From Macrobrachium rosenbergii (Eukaryota > Arthropoda > Malacostraca > Decapoda > Palaemonidae), in NCBI RefSeq assembly GCF_040412425.1, contig NC_089744.1, forward strand, positions 32,452,743-32,516,742: a stretch of DNA of 64,000 bases. The letters run 5' to 3'. The stretch's first letter is position 1; every line of letters starts with the position of its first letter. Both the position numbers and the translations under genes were made by a program. Positions 12,181-23,480 of this stretch are shown here, in pieces. The notes under the pieces were generated by a model. It was not told the DNA's origin and ran no database searches. It saw only the letters and a program-made list of their open reading frames with translations.

Positions 12181-12354
12181 CGGCTCCTGACTAACATGGA
12201 TGGTTTAATGCAGTCATCGTCATCATTTTTTTGGGATATTTGTCCAGTATTTTGGTGAAGTATTCGAATTTTGCCTTTTTGGTGTGTATAGAAAATTTTC
12301 TGCTGCTATTTAGTAATTTTGTTAGCTTTGTTAACTTTATTCTAATTAGCTAGG

Positions 12355-14523
12355 ATGTCTGACTCTAGTTCTTTTCGTGGTTGGTACTGTTCCGAAGGTC
12401 GTAGGACTAGATTAGTTAAGATCTCTTTTGGTTCTCATACTAAATGTGAAATGTAGGGGGCAGGACTGTAGTATAGATTTGACTTGTTCTGAATGTCAGG
12501 ATTGGGACGAGCTTAAGTGGAAGGCTTTGAAATCGTATTAGCGAAATAAGATAGGGGTAGAAGGAGGAAGGCGGCCCTTAGAGCCGAGAATAAGGCTAGT
12601 TTAGCTCCTGTTCCTTCTCCTGTGATTGAAGACAGTGTTATTTCTTCTCCTCAGAACCCTGCTTTGTCTCCAATCCTTAGCCTTCCTACTTCTTTCCCTC
12701 ATACTCCTTGACTGGGTTCCCATGCTTCCAATCTCAACACCATTGCCAGCCTCGAATCTAGATTTGACAAGAAATTTGAATTTTTAGCCAACATGGTTAT
12801 GGAGTTGGGTGTATCATTTAAAGCCTTTGTGGAAAGGTCTTCCAGTGTACCCAGTGTTAGCAGCGCAGTGCAAAGTGACAGTGTTCTGTGTGTTCAGGAG
12901 GTGGCATCCTGTCCCACCAGTGCTCTGAGACAAAGGTTCCTGTCCCGCTCCCCTGCACCGGGGAGAAGACATACCAGAGGTCCAAGGGAGGCTGGTGGGG
13001 TTTGCCCAAGGGTTGTCGCCCCCTCTGTCGAGCCTGTTGTCCGTTCCCAGGCTTCGGCAGAGCGCCATTGGAAAGGCGTCTCAGTTAGTGTTGGTCATCT
13101 GTCTTCGAACTTGGGTGACTCTTTGCCCGACAAGAAGTGCCAACGGCGCCAAGTTGCTGCCTGTCGACCTTTGAAGCAACATTCTGCCTTTGCAGACAAT
13201 TCTCCTCCTGTTAAGAGGTATAAGGAGACAGGTGTTAATCCACAACCTTCGTGCAGCTTCTCCGTTCCGCCTCTGGACAGCCCGAAGTCTCCCGAGGTCT
13301 TCGAGCGCCCAGTGCTTCTGCCTAGGTGCTCTGATCTTCCTTGGAGAGCTCATGGCCCTCTTCTCTTCGGTCTCATGCTCACGAGCACCAGTCTCCTGCC
13401 AGGCGCACGTTGCTCTTTTGGCACCTCTCTCCACTTCAACCCACGTGGCGCCAACTGCAGAGCGCTCGGTGCCAACCTCACCTCTTCCTTAGCCCCTCTT
13501 CATCATCAGCTTGAGGAACTTATGGGCTTTTTGAAGAAGTCTTCGTCTTCCAAGGGCAAGGACCCTTCTTTGTCTCTGATTTCGTCAGATGAAGCTGAGC
13601 ATGACTCTACTCTGTTGTTGGCTTACTCCAGTTTGCTGAAGTTCTTTTTGGTAAACTTCCCTGTCTTCTTCGAGCCTGCCTCTCCATCTTCGCCTGCGTC
13701 TACCTTCCTCCTCTATGGTTTCTGCTTGTCTCCTCAAGTTAGTTCTTTCCTCTTCTTCGAAGAAGTCCTTTGAGAGGTGGATGATTGGTTAGCCTCTAAG
13801 AGGGAGCAAGGTAAAGCTACCTTTGTCTTCCCTCCTTTTAAACTCCAGAAGAAGAAGCACCGTTTCTATGCCACCGGGGAGGCTGCCTCCTCCCAAGGGG
13901 ACTTCTCCAGTTTGGTTGATGCTACATGTTGAGCTGCGTTCTCCTTGGCCAAGATTATGTTTTCTTCGCTCGATCTCAACCATCTTGTCAAGAACCTTTT
14001 TAAACTTTTAGAGATTTTCAGTTTTTTGGATTGGACTGTGGGTGCTTTGGTGAGAAAAATTGAGGACTGTCTGGACCTTGCCAAAGATTTCACTTCTGAC
14101 TGGCTTGGTGTCTTGTCATGTGCCGACAAAGTAGTCAGGGTTGGTTCCGCCGAACTCGCCTCGCTTTTCTTGATGGGCATCCTTAAAAAACGGGAGTTGT
14201 GGTGTTCCTTTGCCACTAAGGGAGTAACATCTATGCAGAAGTTGCTGCTTTTGTTTTCTCCTTTGGACAAGACTCATCTCTTTCCTCAAGATATAGTTAG
14301 AGAAGTGTTGTTGGCCCTTCAGAAGAAGTCTACTACGGACCTGTTAGCTCAGTCCACCAAGTGCCCTAAGGAAACTCCCTCTGTTTCCAAGTCTCTCTCG
14401 CCCTTGCAACCTCAGCCCTTTCGTGGAGCACAATCAAGACTTCAACCCAGACCTCGAGCAAACCTGTGCCCTTCTTCAAGGTCCATTAAGAAGTCAACCT
14501 TCAACCCCACCTCTAAGAAATGA
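12355..14523 (+). pseudogene. DIRS-A gag-like gene (broken)
   Basis: A start in the same context as DIRS-B (ATGTCTGACTCT at 12355) is followed by a short cysteine motif region (C-x2-C type, near 12450-12540) with stops. A long open frame, 12793-13773 (326 codons), is rich in Ser and Pro, and a second, 13945-14523 (192 codons), matches the C-terminal gag part of DIRS-B, including ELASLFLMGILKKRELW and HLFPQDIV. The function is nucleocapsid-like packaging of element RNA, by family knowledge. At least two frameshifts or stops separate the pieces. Confidence 0.65.
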
Positions 14524-15729
14524 GGCTTCTGTCCTTCGTGTGCTCGTTGGAGCCAGACTACGTCTTCTTTGGGAGGAATGAAGTCGCAGAGGGGCGGACC
14601 CATGGGTAGTTCAAGTGCTGAGAAGAGGCTACTCCATTCCTTGTAAAGAGAAGCCTCCCTTGTCCAGGTCGCCGATCACCTTGACAGCCTACTCAGAAGG
14701 ATCCGAGAAGTTTTTGGCTCTTGCTCAAGAGGTTGAGTCCTTGATTCACAAAGGGTCAGTAGAGGAGGTATTGGATTATTTGTTGGAGGGTTTTTACAAC
14801 CGACACTTCGTAGTCCCCAAATCATTGGGTGGCTGGAGGCCCTTTGTGGATGTCAGCTCCTGAATTTTTTCGTTGTGAAGACGAAGTTTCACATGGAGAC
14901 GACCCGCTCTGTCATGTCTGACCCGCTCTGTCATGTCTTCCCTCCATCAGGGCAACTGGCTGGTCACCCTGGACATGCAGGATGCCTATGTCCATGTTCC
15001 CATCCATCTGCACTCCATCAGGTATCTGAGACTCGTGTTTCGAGGCAAGATTTTCCAATTTCAGGCCCTTTGCTTCGGTCTGTCCATGACCCGTCAAGTT
15101 TTCATCAGGATCCTTGCTCCTCTTGGGAAATGGCTTCATCTTCTCGGGATCAGTGTGTCCCTCTACTTGGACAGTTGGCTTCTTTGCTCCAAGTCGGAAG
15201 CTCAGTGCACGGAGGACTTGAAGGAGACTCTTCGCCTAGCACAAGAGCTAGGCATTTTGATAAACCCTCAGAAGTCATAGTTGACTCCGATACAGACGAT
15301 TCCCTATTTAGGGATATCTGTCCAGTGGATGAGTCTCCTGGGCATGTTGGCCTCAGTAGAGCAATTCGTGAAGTTGGGCAGCTTCATATGAGGGCCCCTG
15401 CAATTTTATCTGAAAGTGAGCTGGTGCAGGAAGACCCAGCCAGACTCCTTTGTCTTCCCCATTTCATCAGAGATCAAAGGGGATCTATGGTGGTTGTCAG
15501 AAGAAGAGTTTCAAGTAGGGACATTGCTTCTGCCTCTGAACCCCAGCCTAGAGTTTTATTCAGATGCCTGTGATCTAGGTTGGGGAGCCCTTTTATAGAG
15601 TTGGAGGGTTTCAGGAACATGGACGTCAGTTCAGAGGACCTTACACATAAATGTCAGAGTTAAAGGCCATTCACCTGGGCCTTCAGTCTTTCACTCCGCT
15701 GGTAACAGGAAAGATTGTAGCAGTTTATG

Positions 15730-16298
15730 TCGTGCACAAGTTTCTTTCATAAACTCGTTTGACCTATTATTGTTCCCTTCTTACCTGCGTCTTTCTTCTA
15801 AGTCGGCGATGTATTCATTCACAGCGTCTCTTCTTGAAGTCAGCGGCTCACTAGTCTATTCCTTAGAAGGAATTTATATTAAATGTAATTATATCTCTCA
15901 GAAAGGCGTAATGGAGACAAAATGGGTAGCTTCTTTAATGTTGAAAGTTAATTACATACACAAGTACAATTACGGTAGCAGTTTTACTCTCTTGAAAACC
16001 ACTCTTGCTAGTCGAAAGTCAGTTTATGTCTAGCCTGTGGTCAGGGTATGGTTATGCTCTGGTCAGCTCAGTCTGGCAAGGGAACAGGTTCCAGATTTTA
16101 TGATTGGTTTTATGGCCCTGGGCACGATATCGCTCCCCACTGTTTTGAGATTTGTTCATATCTAGCTGACTCCTCCCTAGAATGCATAACAGTTTCCGGG
16201 TTATAGATATGCTGACTCTTTAGCTTGATTTTATTCTCTCACTGTTTTGAGTTCTAGCCATTTTGGTATATCTAGCCATAATCATAACCAAGGCTCTC

Positions 16299-16352
<54 letters not shown>

Positions 16353-16466
16353 GTATAATTTATCTTTTCCACTCGATCATTGTATAATTTATCTTTTTCC
16401 ACTTCTCTCTTTTTAAGATTCTATTCTTATGCTTCCCTATTTAATCTTTCTTTACATAGTGCTACA
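15730..16466. mobile_element. 737-bp non-autonomous insertion in DIRS-A RNase H
   Basis: The RNase H frame of DIRS-A stops aligning with that of DIRS-B at 15729 and resumes at 16467. TTTATG lies on both sides (15724-15729 and 16467-16472), the expected 6-bp target duplication. Joining the flanks restores the alignment exactly. The insert has no coding capacity and contains a CT microsatellite, so it looks like a SINE or MITE; the family is unknown. Confidence 0.7.
16301..16349 (+). repeat. CT dinucleotide microsatellite
   Basis: Uninterrupted CT repeats of about 49 bp inside the 737-bp insertion. Confidence 0.95.
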
Positions 16467-17089
16467 TTTATGCGGGCAACACCACAGCCTTGTCTTATGT
16501 CCGCAAGCAAGAAGGCACTCACTCCTTCACTCTCTGCGAGACGGTGAAAGACCTCCTTCTTTGGGCAGAACAGAATCAGATTACAATCATTCCTTGCTTT
16601 TGTTCAGGGAAGGATGAAAGTCTTGGCAGATGAATTGAGCCGTTGCCGTAAGGTCCTGTCGACAGAGTGGATCTTAGGTCCTCTAGTCTGCCTCAGTCTA
16701 TGGAAGCTATGGGCAACCCTTCCATAGATCTCTTTGCTATGTCAAGGAACCACCATCTGCCTCTCTTTTGCTCTTCAGTTCCAAACCCTCAAGCATGGGC
16801 AGTGGATGCCATGCTGTTGGATTGGACAGGCCTGGACATTTATGCCTTTCCACTCTTTGGATTGATCAGGGAGGTGATCAACAAGGTATTGTCTCACCAG
16901 AACGCCATGATGACCTTAGTTGCTCTGTTCTGGCCCAGGAAGGAGTGGTTCCTGGACCTGCGTCTTCTTGTGGACTTCCCAAGGCTTCTTTCACAAAAAC
17001 AGTCGCTGCCCCGACAGCCCCACTTCCTCAGGTTTCATCAAGGGTTGTCTGCTCTGGCCCTGACAGGATTCAGACTATCAGGAGCCTCG

Positions 17090-17486
17090 TCAGAGTGAAA
17101 GGTTTTTCTCGACAAGCTGCAGAGGCGATGCTAGATGCAGGAGAGCTTCTTCTAGCAGGGTCTACCAGTCTAAGTGGACCATTTTCAGGAGATGGTGCGA
17201 GAACAATAGAATCTCTGCTTCTGAGATGACTGTGAGCCAAGTAGCAGATTTTTTACTCTTTTTGAGGACTTTCAGAAAGCTGTTGCCCTCTACAATCAAA
17301 GGATACAGGTCAATACTTGGCTTAGTGTTTAAGCTAATCAGGACCTTAGCGACCTCATTAGATGTTTTGAAACCTCCAAGCAAGAGAAACCCGATGCAGT
17401 GTCTTGGAATTTAGACGTGGTTTTGAAGTGGCTTACTGGTTCCATCTTCAAACCGTTTCGCTCAAGAATCTCACGAAAAAGACTTT
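17090..17486 (+). pseudogene. DIRS-A tyrosine recombinase, 5' part
   Basis: Residues KGFSRQAAEAM and, in a second frame, VSQVADFLLFLR and PSTIKGYRSILGLVF match the N-terminal (SAM-like, core-binding) part of the recombinase in DIRS-B. The gene is cut at about 17486 by the insertion of DIRS-B and resumes at 24151. A frameshift near 17225 separates the two visible pieces. The enzyme would integrate circular element DNA; this copy cannot. Confidence 0.75.
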
Positions 17487-17500
17487 TTTTTAAACATCTG

Positions 17501-17655
17501 ACTTACCTGGTAGTTATATATATAGCTTAAGTCCCTGACGCGCGGCAGAATTTCAAAACTCGCGGCAATCGCCGATGGGTAGTCAGGTGTACCACTAGTG
17601 CGCCCTCTACCCAGGTACCTTGAACCATTCCAACTGTTCCTCAGATCTTCCCTGC
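17501..17655 (+). repeat. DIRS-B left inverted terminal repeat
   Basis: Reverse complement of 23963-24118 with only a few differences. It starts ACTTACCTGGTAGTTATATA and contains GTCCCTGACGCGCGGCAG. Confidence 0.95.
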
Positions 17656-17849
17656 CGCCATACCGGTTGCATCGTTAAGAATTTTGCTCGTTTGGCCCGT
17701 GTTTTTTCACAGAGTTTTGGTGAAGTACACTTTGGCTTTGGCTTTCGCTTGTTTTTTGGATTTGCTTTGGATTTTCTGGATTTGTTAGATATTGTTGATT
17801 TTGACCTTTGCTTGCTTTGGATTTTTCTTACGATTTTTCTCTTTCCAAG

Positions 17850-18145
17850 ATGTCTGACTCTGCTTGAGTGTGAGAATGTGTGTGAGGGTGTAAAACCCGG
17901 CTTGCTAAAAGCGTTGGATCCCCAATCTATTTGTGTAAATTGCAGAGGTAAAATTGCGAGTTAAAGGACAGATGTGATGAATGTTTTGGTTTATCAGAGA
18001 AAGAGTGGATGGATTACTACCGATATGTTTCTAAGCTTGAAAGGGATAGGATCAGAAGAGCCAGGAGTAGTAAATCTCGCTCTTCTAGAGATAGTCAGGA
18101 ATTGAAGATTCTTCTCATATCAATCCTATTATTCATTCCCCAGTA
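17850..18145 (+). pseudogene. DIRS-B gag N-terminus (broken)
   Basis: The ATG at 17850 has the same ATGTCTGACTCTG context as DIRS-A. Shortly after, stops interrupt a cysteine motif region (ICVNCRGK, then DRCDECFGLSEKEWMDYYR in another frame). This is the zinc-binding start of DIRS gag; the long open frame follows. Confidence 0.6.
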
Positions 18146-19846
18146 GTGGTAGTCCCAGAACCCCCCACTGATACTGATAAGGAACCAACCTTGAAGGACA
18201 TGATGACGGCCATTCAAACCCTTGGACAAAAGGTAGAATCCCTCGCAAGAGACAGAGAGGATTTATGGTTGAATGTGAGAGATCTGAAACATTCAAGTGT
18301 TAATGAGAAAAATAAAAGTGCAAGTGTTGTGGAGGGTGCGATTGCTCGGTCCTGTCGTGCTCCTAGTCCTAGACCTCTTCCAAGCTCACCAACCCCTGTG
18401 AGAAGGAATGTCGACAGGCGAAGGGAGGCGAGAGGCTTTAGCTACTGGGCAGTCGTCCCCTCGAGCGCACCTGTTGGCGCTTCCCAGGGACGCTCACCCC
18501 GCCATAGGAAAGGCGAGGTTAAAGTGTTTTCATCCTTGTCGGAAGACGCTGTTACTAGACGGGACTGGCGTCATACGCCGTGTCGAAACCCCTCAAAGGA
18601 AACTTTCCTTGGTGGAGCGCGCCGGGATTTGACGCTTCCTACTCCGGGATGTAGTCACTGGAGCAGTCCAGAGCGTTCCCCTCTTAGTTCGGACAATTGC
18701 TCTCCAGTGAAAAGCAGACGTATGTTGTCGCACGGGCGGCCGTCTGCTTCCGCTGATGACGAAATGAGATCGAAGCGCCCCCGAACATCATTTCCAACGT
18801 CTCATCAAGAAAATGAATTAGTAGTTGATATTGCAGCTCCCCCTGTTGATTCCCAGCAGCAGGTAGCTCCGCAAATCAGTCTAATTCAGGACATGCAACG
18901 GAAACTCTCTTCCCTGATGCAAGTCTTGCAGCCTGCAGAAAAGACGGATGCAGACTTTTGTTCACCGATGGCTGTACGTCGCCCTGAGGAAACTTTGGAC
19001 CGATGTCGCACAGGCGGCCAGTTCTCAAGTGACTTCAGGGTGCGGCGGGACAGCGAACGTAGGAAAAATGTTTCTCCTATTCAAGAAGCCTCAATCATTT
19101 TACGTCAGCCTGAGGAAGCTTTTGACAGATGTCGCACAGGCGGCCAGTTCTCAAGCGACCTTAAGGTTGGACGGGACAATGATCGTCAGAAGTCTGGACG
19201 CCAGGACGCCCGAGTTGCTCAAGAGGATGGACGCCGGGACGCCAGGCGTCAAGAGCTTGGACGCCAGGACGCCAGACGTCAAGAATCTGGACGCCAGGAC
19301 GCCAGGCGTCACGAAGTTGGACACCAGGACGCCAGGCATCAAGAATCTGGATGCCAAGACGCCAGGCGTCAGGAGGCTGGACGCCATACTTTATTACTAC
19401 AAGAAGATGGACGCCAAGACACCAGACGTCACGAGACTGGACACCAGGACGCCGAGCGTCAAGGTGATATTTTGAAAGACGTCGCTTCTTTGGTTTTTGG
19501 TCAATCAGAAGAAGAGATTGATGATATCCCTCAGTCTCCTGTGGATCATATCGAAGAAGTTTCGGAAGAAGAAGATAGTAAAGGCCATCAACTTTCATCA
19601 GACTTCAAAAAACTTATGAAACTTTTTGCGGAAGTTTTCCCTGAAAACTTTATTCCGACGGCTCCTCGTTCCCCACCTTCAGAATTTACTCTTGGGAAGG
19701 CGCCTAAGGAGTCAGCTTTTATGAAGATGGTTTTGTCCCGCTCGTCCAAGAGAGCTCTTAAAATGATGAATGAATGGATGCTTTCAAAGAAGGAACAAGG
19801 AAAGACGGCCTTTGCTTTTCCTCCAGCCAAACTAGCTTCAAGATAG
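18146..19846 (+). CDS. DIRS-B gag-like protein, main open frame
   Basis: A 566-codon open frame, probably the body of the gag protein that packages element RNA. It begins as an acidic, Pro-rich segment, has Ser/Arg-rich middle parts, two copies of a 26-residue block with RPEETLDRCRTGGQFSS (126-bp period, about 18977 and 19103), then a run of about nine 10-residue repeats (19193-19462) of the form GRQDARRQES. The C-terminal part is helical and continues after a frameshift in 19937-20515. No catalytic motif is present. The true start lies upstream at 17850 in a broken frame, so the listed start is only the open-frame start. Confidence 0.65.
   Translation: MVVPEPPTDTDKEPTLKDMMTAIQTLGQKVESLARDREDLWLNVRDLKHSSVNEKNKSASVVEGAIARSCRAPSPRPLPSSPTPVRRNVDRRREARGFSYWAVVPSSAPVGASQGRSPRHRKGEVKVFSSLSEDAVTRRDWRHTPCRNPSKETFLGGARRDLTLPTPGCSHWSSPERSPLSSDNCSPVKSRRMLSHGRPSASADDEMRSKRPRTSFPTSHQENELVVDIAAPPVDSQQQVAPQISLIQDMQRKLSSLMQVLQPAEKTDADFCSPMAVRRPEETLDRCRTGGQFSSDFRVRRDSERRKNVSPIQEASIILRQPEEAFDRCRTGGQFSSDLKVGRDNDRQKSGRQDARVAQEDGRRDARRQELGRQDARRQESGRQDARRHEVGHQDARHQESGCQDARRQEAGRHTLLLQEDGRQDTRRHETGHQDAERQGDILKDVASLVFGQSEEEIDDIPQSPVDHIEEVSEEEDSKGHQLSSDFKKLMKLFAEVFPENFIPTAPRSPPSEFTLGKAPKESAFMKMVLSRSSKRALKMMNEWMLSKKEQGKTAFAFPPAKLASR
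19193..19463 (+). repeat. 30-bp coding tandem repeat in DIRS-B gag
   Basis: About nine degenerate 30-bp units, each containing GGACGCCAGGACGCCAG-type sequence and a GGCGTCA block. They encode 10-residue units with the core QDARRQ. The third-last unit is disrupted (ACTTTATTACTAC). Confidence 0.9.
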
Positions 19847-19936
19847 CGTTTGGTATCAAACTGGAGAATCGCTCGCCTTGGAATACCTGCCTCTTCCCAA
19901 GGAGACTTCTCGAATCTTGTTGACTCATCTCGCTGA

Positions 19937-20515
19937 GTGGCCATGGGGAGAACGAAGTTTTGTTGGTCAACATCAGAGTTGGACCACCTCCTCAAAGGAA
20001 TTTTTAGGGCCTTCGAGGTTTTTAATTTTCTGGACTGGACCCTGGGAGCGTTAGGAAGAAAGATGGGATTATTCAGCACGACCGACACCGAAGAATTTGT
20101 ACATCTGATGTCGTGTATGGATAAAGGAATCAGAGATGGTGCCAGCGAATTAGCGGCGCTTTTCTCAGCAGGAATCCTGAAAAAAAGGGCCCATCTTTGC
20201 TCTTTCCTAGCTAATGGGGTGACATCCAGTCAAAAAGCGGAACTAATTTACGCCCCTTTTTCCTCTCACCTCTTCCCTCAAGACTTGGTAAAAGAGGTCT
20301 CTACATCCTTAGCTCAGAAAACCACACAAGATCTTATATCGAAGACAGCAAGGAAAGTCTTACCAACGACTTTCATCACTAAAAAGAGTAAGGCTGTGGC
20401 TTCTGTGTTTCAGGGATCTCAGCCCTTTCGTGGTCGGCCCTCAGGTAGAGGTTCCTCGAGGGCGGGTAGAAGATCCACAAGAAGTGGCTCTAGACAGGGA
20501 AGAAACAGGACCTGA
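19937..20515 (+). CDS. DIRS-B gag-like C-terminal segment
   Basis: A 192-codon open frame aligned with 13945-14523 of DIRS-A: shared features are LDWTLGALGRKM, SELAALFSAGILKKRAHL and SHLFPQDLVKEV, ending in an Arg/Gly-rich basic tail (GRPSGRGSSRAGRR) that may bind nucleic acid. It is the C-terminal portion of gag, separated from 18146-19846 by a frameshift or stop near 19846-19936. Confidence 0.65.
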   Translation: MAMGRTKFCWSTSELDHLLKGIFRAFEVFNFLDWTLGALGRKMGLFSTTDTEEFVHLMSCMDKGIRDGASELAALFSAGILKKRAHLCSFLANGVTSSQKAELIYAPFSSHLFPQDLVKEVSTSLAQKTTQDLISKTARKVLPTTFITKKSKAVASVFQGSQPFRGRPSGRGSSRAGRRSTRSGSRQGRNRT

Positions 20516-20556
20516 CGTTCTTCCCCTTCAGGCAGCGGTAGGTGCCAGGCTGTTCA

Positions 20557-22480
20557 ACTTCTGGCAGGTGTGGAAGAAAAGAGGAGCGGATCTTTGGTCC
20601 ATTCAACTACTCAAGGATGGATACAAAATCCCTTTCCTAAGAAAGCCCCGTTGGCAGACAAACCAATAGATCTGTCGCCCAGATACAGAGACGCGAGTCC
20701 AAGGCACAGGCGATTCAACAGCAAGTTTCCTTATTATTGCAGAAGAACGAAATAGAGAAAATACAAAATCTGGATTCGCCAGGATTTTACAACCGCCTTT
20801 TCCTGGTTCCCAAGAGCTCGGGGGGTTGGAGACCAGTACTGGACGTGAGTGCCCTCAACGTCTTTGTACAAAAGACGAAGTTTACCATGGAAACAACAAA
20901 ATCAGTGTTAGCAGCAGTCAGACAACACGACTGGATGGTTTCCTTGGATCTTCAGGATGCATATTTCCACATTCCTATCCACCCGGGCTCCAAGAAATAC
21001 CTGAGATTCATCTTCAAGGAAGAGGTATTCCAGTTTCGGGCTCTTTGCTTCGGCCTAAGCACGGCGCCCCAAATATTCACCAGACTGATGTCGAATGTAG
21101 CGGGAATGCTGCACGAGAGGCATCAGGGCCTCTCTGTATCTGGACGACTGGCTCCTCAGAGCTCCTTCCTTCAATCGCTGTCTGGAGGATCTTCAAACGA
21201 CAATCTGTTTATCAGAGGAACTAGGACTTCTGGTAAACAGGCAGAAGTCACATCTAACCTCATCTCAAGAGACCCTGTATCTAGGGATGAGGATTCAGTC
21301 TCGGATTTTCGGGCTTTTCCGTCACCATCAAGGATGGAACAGGCCTTGGTAAAACTAAAGGACTTTCTGGGGAAACGGATGTGCTCGGCGAGGAATGGAT
21401 GAGCCTGCTAGGGACCCTTTCCTCGCTAGAACAGTTTGTTTCCTTAGGAAGACTAAACCTTCGCCCACTCCAATTCCACCTCAATCGGTATTGGAGCAGA
21501 GAAAAGGGGCTAGAGATAGAGTGTATCCCCATTTCAGAGGTGATGAAACAATGCCTTCAGTGGTGGAACGACCCAGTCAAGCTTCAGGAGGGCCTTTCAT
21601 TAAAACAGAGGAACCCAGACCTAGTGTTGTTCTCCACAGCGTCGGACTCGGGTGGGGAGCAACATTGGGAAAGTTGGAAGTATCGGGATCCTGGACCAGA
21701 GAGCAAGAGAAGCTCCACATAAATCAAAAGGAGCTGACTGCAATATTTTTAGCCCTCAAAGAGTTACAACACTCAGTCCAAGACAAGGTCGTACAGGTCA
21801 ACACCGACAACACGACGGCGTTGGCCTACATCAACAAACAAGGCGGAACCCACTCCAGTTCGCATGCTAAAGCGTCGAGGCAACTCCTTCTCTGGGCCAA
21901 AGAGAAGAATGTGACATTATTGACACGTTTCATTCAGGGGAAAGGAATGTGAGAGCAGACAGTCTGAGCAGGAAAGGTCAAGTCCTGGCAACAGAATGGA
22001 CTCTTCACCAAGATGTCTGCAGAGAATTGTGGCGGATTTGGGGTCGTCCATGCATAGACATCTTCGCCACGGCTCAAACGAAGAGGATGGAGACGTACTG
22101 CTCTCCTGTGCCAGATCCTGAGGCAACGCACATAGATGCGTTCCTTTTAAATTGGTCCAACCTAGACGTTTACGCTTTTCCCCCGTTCAAGATCATAAAC
22201 AAAGTCATTCAGAAGTTCGTGTCCCACAAGAGCACCAGGATGACTCTAGTGGTCCCCTTTTGGCCGACAAGAGAATGGTTCACAGAGGTGTGGGAATGGA
22301 TGATGGACACGCCGAGAAGTCTGCCTCTAAGACCAGATCTACTCAAACAACCCCACTTGGAAAGGTATCACCAAAACCTCCAAGGTCTACAGCTAACTGC
22401 CTTCAGACTATCGAAAAACTCGCAAGAGCTAGAGGGTTTTCGAAGGAGGCAGCTAGAGCGATCGCAAGAGCAAGGAGGTC
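20557..22480 (+). pseudogene. DIRS-B reverse transcriptase and RNase H (frameshifted)
   Basis: Reverse transcriptase blocks in order: FYNRLFLVPKSSGGWRPVLD (near 20785), MVSLDLQDAYFHIPIHP (near 20936), FQFRALCFGLSTAPQIF (near 21030), then YLDDWL in a shifted frame near 21138. RNase H lies in 21640-21952, with an acidic HINQKELTAIFLAL helix and VNTDNTTALAYINKQ. The DIRS-specific C-terminal domain follows (CIDIFATAQTKRMETY; DVYAFPPFKIINKV; LVVPFWPTREWF) to about 22400. The catalytic YLDD box is intact, but at least one frameshift (near 21125) separates it from the upstream part. The enzyme copies element RNA into DNA. Confidence 0.85.
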
Positions 22481-23480
22481 ATCTACCATCAGGGTATACC
22501 AATCCAAGTGGGATATTTTTAGAGGTTGGTGTAAGGACAACTCCGTTTCCTCTTCCAGAACCTCTGTGACCCAGATAGCGGATTTTCTTCTTTACCTTAA
22601 GAGGAGACGTAACTTTTTAGCCTCGACTATTAAGGGATACAGGAGCATGTTGGCAGCTGTCTTCAGACACAGAAACTTGGATTTGTCTGCCAATAAGGAT
22701 CTCCAAGATCTTCTCAGATCATTCGAGACTACCAAGGAGAAAAGTCAGAACTCACCAGCGTGGAACCTAGACGTGGTCCTAAAGTTCCTCATGTCCGATA
22801 GGTTCGAACCTTTGCAAGAGATTTCATTTAAAGATCTCACAATGAAAACTCTATTTTTGGTTTGCTTGGCGACAGCTAAAAGAGTCAGTGAAGTAAATGC
22901 CTTCAATAAAACCGTCGGTTTTAGGAACGCAGCAAAGCTATCTGCTCTCTACAACTGGGGTTTTTAGCTAAGAATGAACATCCTTCACAACCATGGCCCA
23001 AGGCTTTTGAGATTACGAATCTGACAGAGATTGCAGGTGAGGAGTTAGAGAGTCCTCTGTCCGGTAAGAGCTCTGAGAGCGCACCTGCAAAGGACGAAAG
23101 AGTTTCTGAGGCAAGTCAGAGGCGCTTTGGTGTTCAGTTAAGAAGCCCTCTCTACCAATGTCAAAGAATCGTTATCCTTTTTCATAAGACAGTTGATAAG
23201 GGAAGCGCATTCAGAATGCAGTGAAGCGGACCTTAAGCTTCTAAAGGTTAAAACCCATGAGGTCAGAGCGGTTTGCAACCTCTGTAGCCTTTAGACAGAA
23301 TAGGTCCCTACAAAGTATCATGGACTCTACCTTCTGGAGAAGCAAGTCAGTGTTTGCCTCACACTACTTGAAGCAAGTACAAACGCTTTATGACGACTGC
23401 TATACACTGGGACCATTTATAGCAGCTAACTCGGTAGTGGGAGAGGGACTACCCTGCAATCCCATAAATCGATGCCCTTG
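22400..23480 (+). pseudogene. DIRS-B tyrosine recombinase (frameshifted)
   Basis: The 5' two thirds is open (to 22967): ARGFSKEAARAIARARRS, TIRVYQSKWDIFRGWCK, a core-binding region with STIKGYRSMLAAVF, and the first catalytic block LATAKRVSEVNAF with the conserved Arg. After a frameshift near 22960 and another near 23275 the catalytic domain continues: KTHEVRAV (the HxxR motif) near 23253, FWRSK near 23335 and HYLKQV near 23362 with the nucleophilic Tyr. The order Arg, HxxR, Tyr is diagnostic of tyrosine recombinases. The protein would integrate circular cDNA. Confidence 0.88.

Larger units (their letters stand above)
14600..17097 (+). pseudogene. DIRS-A reverse transcriptase and RNase H (broken)
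   Basis: Reverse transcriptase blocks are spread over frames: FVVPKSLGGWRPFVDVS (near 14810), LVTLDMQDAYVHVPIH (near 14960), FQFQALCFGLSM (near 15055) and SLYLDSWLL (near 15160). The last is the catalytic YxDD box with the second Asp replaced by Ser, which should abolish polymerisation. RNase H begins near 15555 with SDACDLGWGALL and resumes at 16467 after a 737-bp insertion. The downstream DIRS-specific domain follows (SIDLFAMSRNHHLPLF near 16720; DIYAFPLFGLIREV near 16835). There is a local 17-bp duplication near 14905-14940. This copy is non-functional. Confidence 0.8.

Noticed and set aside
12793..13773. 326-codon frame as a host gene
   Set aside because: It lies at the gag position of DIRS-A between the left repeat and reverse transcriptase and is Ser/Pro-rich like other DIRS gag.
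19193..19463. CRISPR-like array
   Set aside because: Units are directly adjacent without spacers, in a coding frame, in a eukaryotic transposon.
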